DNA of 9,522 bases from assembly GCA_900764725.1 (NCBI GenBank), contig CAAFPB010000414.1, positions 1 through 9,522 on the forward strand. The letters run 5' to 3'. The notes below the pieces were generated by a model. That model was not told the origin of the DNA. It did not search any database and saw only the letters and a program-made list of their open reading frames with translations. Numbering within the stretch: the stretch's first letter is position 1; each line of letters opens with the position of its first letter. This DNA is from an uncultured Catenibacterium sp. GTDB lineage: Bacteria; Bacillota_I; Bacilli_A; Erysipelotrichales; Coprobacillaceae. The position numbers were made by a program, and so were the translations under genes. Positions 8,252 to 9,522 of this stretch are shown one piece after another.

Positions 8252-9037
8252 ATGAAAACACTCTATGTAACAGATCTAGATGGAACATTACTAGAACCAG
8301 ATAAATCAATTAAACCAGATAATTTAAAACTAATAAATCAATTAATAGATGAAGATGTGAATATTACCTATGCCACTGCACGTTCTCTTATTACTGCAAA
8401 ACAGGTCATAGGTGATATTCACTTCAAACTTCCTATGATTGTACAGAATGGGACTTTTATACTCTCACCTAATGGAGATGTTATTCTAGGAAACTATTTA
8501 GATGATTCTATATTGGATACTGTAAAGAATTATGATATTTCACCTATTGTATATTCTCAAAGAGGAAAGAATACTTACTTCTCTTATATTAAGGATAAGA
8601 TGAGTGCAGGAGTAAAAGCTTTTGTGGATGATCATTTAGATGATCCTAGAAATCATCCTGTGAATACTTATGAAGATCTCTATGAGGGGGATATATTCTA
8701 TTTATTATTGATAGATGATTATGATAAATTAAAGCCTCTCCACGATTTATTTAAAGAAGACTATTATGCTGTCTTTGATCAGGAAATGTATTCTCATGAC
8801 TGGTGGTTAGAAGTGATGTCACCAGATGCTTCTAAAGCCAATGCTATCAAATACTTAAAACAGAAGCTGCAATGTGATGAAGTTGTTGTATTTGGGGATG
8901 GAAAGAATGATATAGAAATGTTTGAAGAAGCTGATTATAGCTGTGCTGTAGAGAATGCAAATGAAGAACTCATTAAATGTGCTGATGAAGTTATTCATAT
9001 AAGTGTGCCTCAGTATATAAAACAGAGAGAAAAATAA
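8252..9037 (+). CDS. HAD-superfamily phosphatase, Cof type (class IIB)
   Basis: 261 residues, normal for the family. Motif I is DLDGTLL with nucleophile Asp8 and acid/base Asp10. Motif II is likely the Thr/Ser in ITYATARS, motif III is Lys195 (SKANAIKYL), and motif IV is GDGKND with Asp216 and Asp220 binding magnesium. The region between motifs II and III (about residues 80-180) is the class IIB cap that sets substrate choice. These enzymes are cytosolic magnesium-dependent phosphatases acting on sugar phosphates, flavin mononucleotide or similar metabolites; the exact substrate cannot be told. AGGAGG at 8241-8246 precedes ATG 8252. No terminator is seen before the toxin-antitoxin relic 48 nt downstream, so read-through is possible. 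Confidence 0.9.
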   Translation: MKTLYVTDLDGTLLEPDKSIKPDNLKLINQLIDEDVNITYATARSLITAKQVIGDIHFKLPMIVQNGTFILSPNGDVILGNYLDDSILDTVKNYDISPIVYSQRGKNTYFSYIKDKMSAGVKAFVDDHLDDPRNHPVNTYEDLYEGDIFYLLLIDDYDKLKPLHDLFKEDYYAVFDQEMYSHDWWLEVMSPDASKANAIKYLKQKLQCDEVVVFGDGKNDIEMFEEADYSCAVENANEELIKCADEVIHISVPQYIKQREK

Positions 9038-9060
9038 AATGTTTTTTGAAACTCATAATC
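9036..9060 (+). repeat. Imperfect repeat, half-copy of the palindrome's right arm
   Basis: This 25-nt stretch matches 9460-9484 at 21 of 25 positions without gaps, sharing AAAATGTTTTT and CATAATC. It begins within the HAD stop codon. The two copies bracket the toxin-antitoxin relic. Because both are AT-rich, chance similarity is possible. Confidence 0.35.
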
Positions 9061-9085
9061 AATAATAGAAAGGATGGTGCTAATT

Positions 9086-9295
9086 ATGGCAACAAAAAGC
9101 GTAAATGTAACGGCTCGTGTACAGCCTGAAATTAAGCAACAGGCGGAGGTAGTATTGGAAAAGATAGGATTACTTGTTTCAGGTATGACGGACGCAGAGT
9201 TTAATACATTGATGGAAAAAGGGTATCATCAGGCAAAGACAGAAGAAGGAATTTCTGTTTATGAAGCCTTTGAAAAAATTCGTGATGGTATTTAA
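9086..9295 (+). CDS. RelB/DinJ-family antitoxin with internal deletion
   Basis: 69 residues. The N-terminal MATKSVNVTARVQPEIKQQA followed by EVVLEKIGLLVS matches the start of DinJ-type ribbon-helix-helix antitoxins, and the C-terminal MTDAEFNTLMEKGYHQAKTE then EGISVYEAFEKIRDGI matches their toxin-binding tail. From memory of the family (usually 85-95 residues), about 25 residues are missing between LLVS and GMTDAEF (near nt 9174-9186), including the second DNA-binding helix and the usual hydrophobic dimer segment and SIPF stretch. The frame is kept. DNA binding and dimerisation are probably lost. The start is ATG 9086, with AGAAAGGA upstream; ATG 9074 overlaps that site. The toxin frame begins 2 nt after its stop. 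Codons are richer in G and C than in neighbours, which suggests transfer. Confidence 0.75.
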   Translation: MATKSVNVTARVQPEIKQQAEVVLEKIGLLVSGMTDAEFNTLMEKGYHQAKTEEGISVYEAFEKIRDGI

Positions 9296-9297
9296 GC

Positions 9298-9426
9298 ATG
9301 CGGTATGAAGTTGAGCTGACCTCACAAGCAATCGTGCAGTATATTTCTAAAGTACTGTTTGTACAGGAAACAGCACGCAAATGGGCAGACACTCTGCAAA
9401 GTGAAATCGGTACTTATGAAATTTAA
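9298..9426 (+). pseudogene. Truncated ParE/RelE-family toxin
   Basis: The 42-residue frame begins MRYEVELTSQAIVQYISKVL and continues FVQETARKWADTLQSEIGTYEI before TAA at 9424. The first part resembles the N-terminal helices of ParE/RelE toxins that follow DinJ-type antitoxins, which are normally about 100-110 residues. A few residues appear to be missing after SQAI, and everything after LQSEI is absent, including the beta-sheet core with the catalytic or interaction residues. I found no continuation in other frames downstream. It starts 2 nt after the antitoxin stop, the usual operon layout. It is non-functional as a toxin in all likelihood. Confidence 0.65.
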
Positions 9427-9436
9427 TTTTTACTAG

Positions 9437-9490
9437 CCTGAGATTTGTGGGTTTTCTAAAAAATGTTTTTGAATACCCATAATCTACAGG
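9437..9490. repeat. Long imperfect palindrome after the toxin relic
   Basis: CCTGAGATT (9437-9445) at the left pairs with AATCTACAGG (9481-9490) at the right with one bulge. Inside, GTGGGT pairs with ACCCAT, TTC with GAA, and AAAAA (9458-9462) with TTTTT (9466-9470), around a 3-nt ATG loop. The whole forms a stem of about 24 pairs with few bulges. It may be a bidirectional terminator, a REP/MITE-like element, or the edge of an insertion sequence continuing outside the window. Confidence 0.6.
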
Positions 9491-9522
9491 TAACCATTTA
9501 AGAGAAGTGTGAAGCAGAAATA

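Noticed and set aside
9201..9392. 63-residue minus-strand frame across the toxin-antitoxin relic
   Set aside because: The plus-strand frames have clear family resemblance, order and spacing; the minus frame has none.

Overview
The window looks like the chromosome of a low-GC Firmicute, most likely a gut Erysipelotrichia-type organism (Catenibacterium-like; this placement is inference). The grounds are AT-rich DNA, strong AGGAGG ribosome binding sites, compact operons separated by short hairpin-plus-T terminators, and the gene repertoire: GH1 phospho-glycosidase, RpiR regulators, DUF969/DUF979 permease, Pcp, and an aldo/keto reductase with ferredoxin-like clusters. There are no rRNA, tRNA or CRISPR features.

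Layout. (1) 1-1976: the 3' end of an RpiR/SIS regulator cut by the window edge, a terminator, then a GH1 6-phospho-beta-glucosidase. (2) 1960-2835: a second, complete RpiR regulator on the minus strand. It overlaps the GH1 gene tail to tail by 17 nt, and its coding sequence contains the GH1 terminator. (3) 2836-3920: a compact divergent promoter region, then an M29-like (AmpS/COG2309) peptidase. (4) 4001-6387: an operon with a good extended -10 promoter encoding a two-subunit membrane transporter (DUF969 + DUF979, known as a 5-oxoproline transporter) and pyroglutamyl-peptidase I. With the M29-like peptidase this forms a peptide/pyroglutamate salvage locus. No 5-oxoprolinase genes are present. 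(5) 6385-7057: two 43-bp direct repeats exactly 630 nt apart, each carrying the same MerR-type promoter with a 19-bp spacer. They enclose a small membrane-anchored XRE regulator of differing codon usage, so this looks like an inserted or duplicated cassette. (6) 7075-9037: an aldo/keto reductase with two [4Fe-4S] motifs, transcribed from the downstream promoter copy, then a Cof-type HAD hydrolase. (7) 9086-9490: a decayed RelB/DinJ-ParE-type toxin-antitoxin module (antitoxin lacking its middle, toxin cut to 42 residues), followed by a long imperfect palindrome.

Main points for follow-up are the repeat-flanked XRE cassette that duplicated a MerR-type promoter, the dense use of bases in the regulatory junctions (terminator inside an opposing gene, -10 inside a terminator loop, divergent promoters sharing a hexamer), the transporter/peptidase operon, and the decayed toxin-antitoxin module. 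No clearly new multi-gene defence or mobile system is visible.
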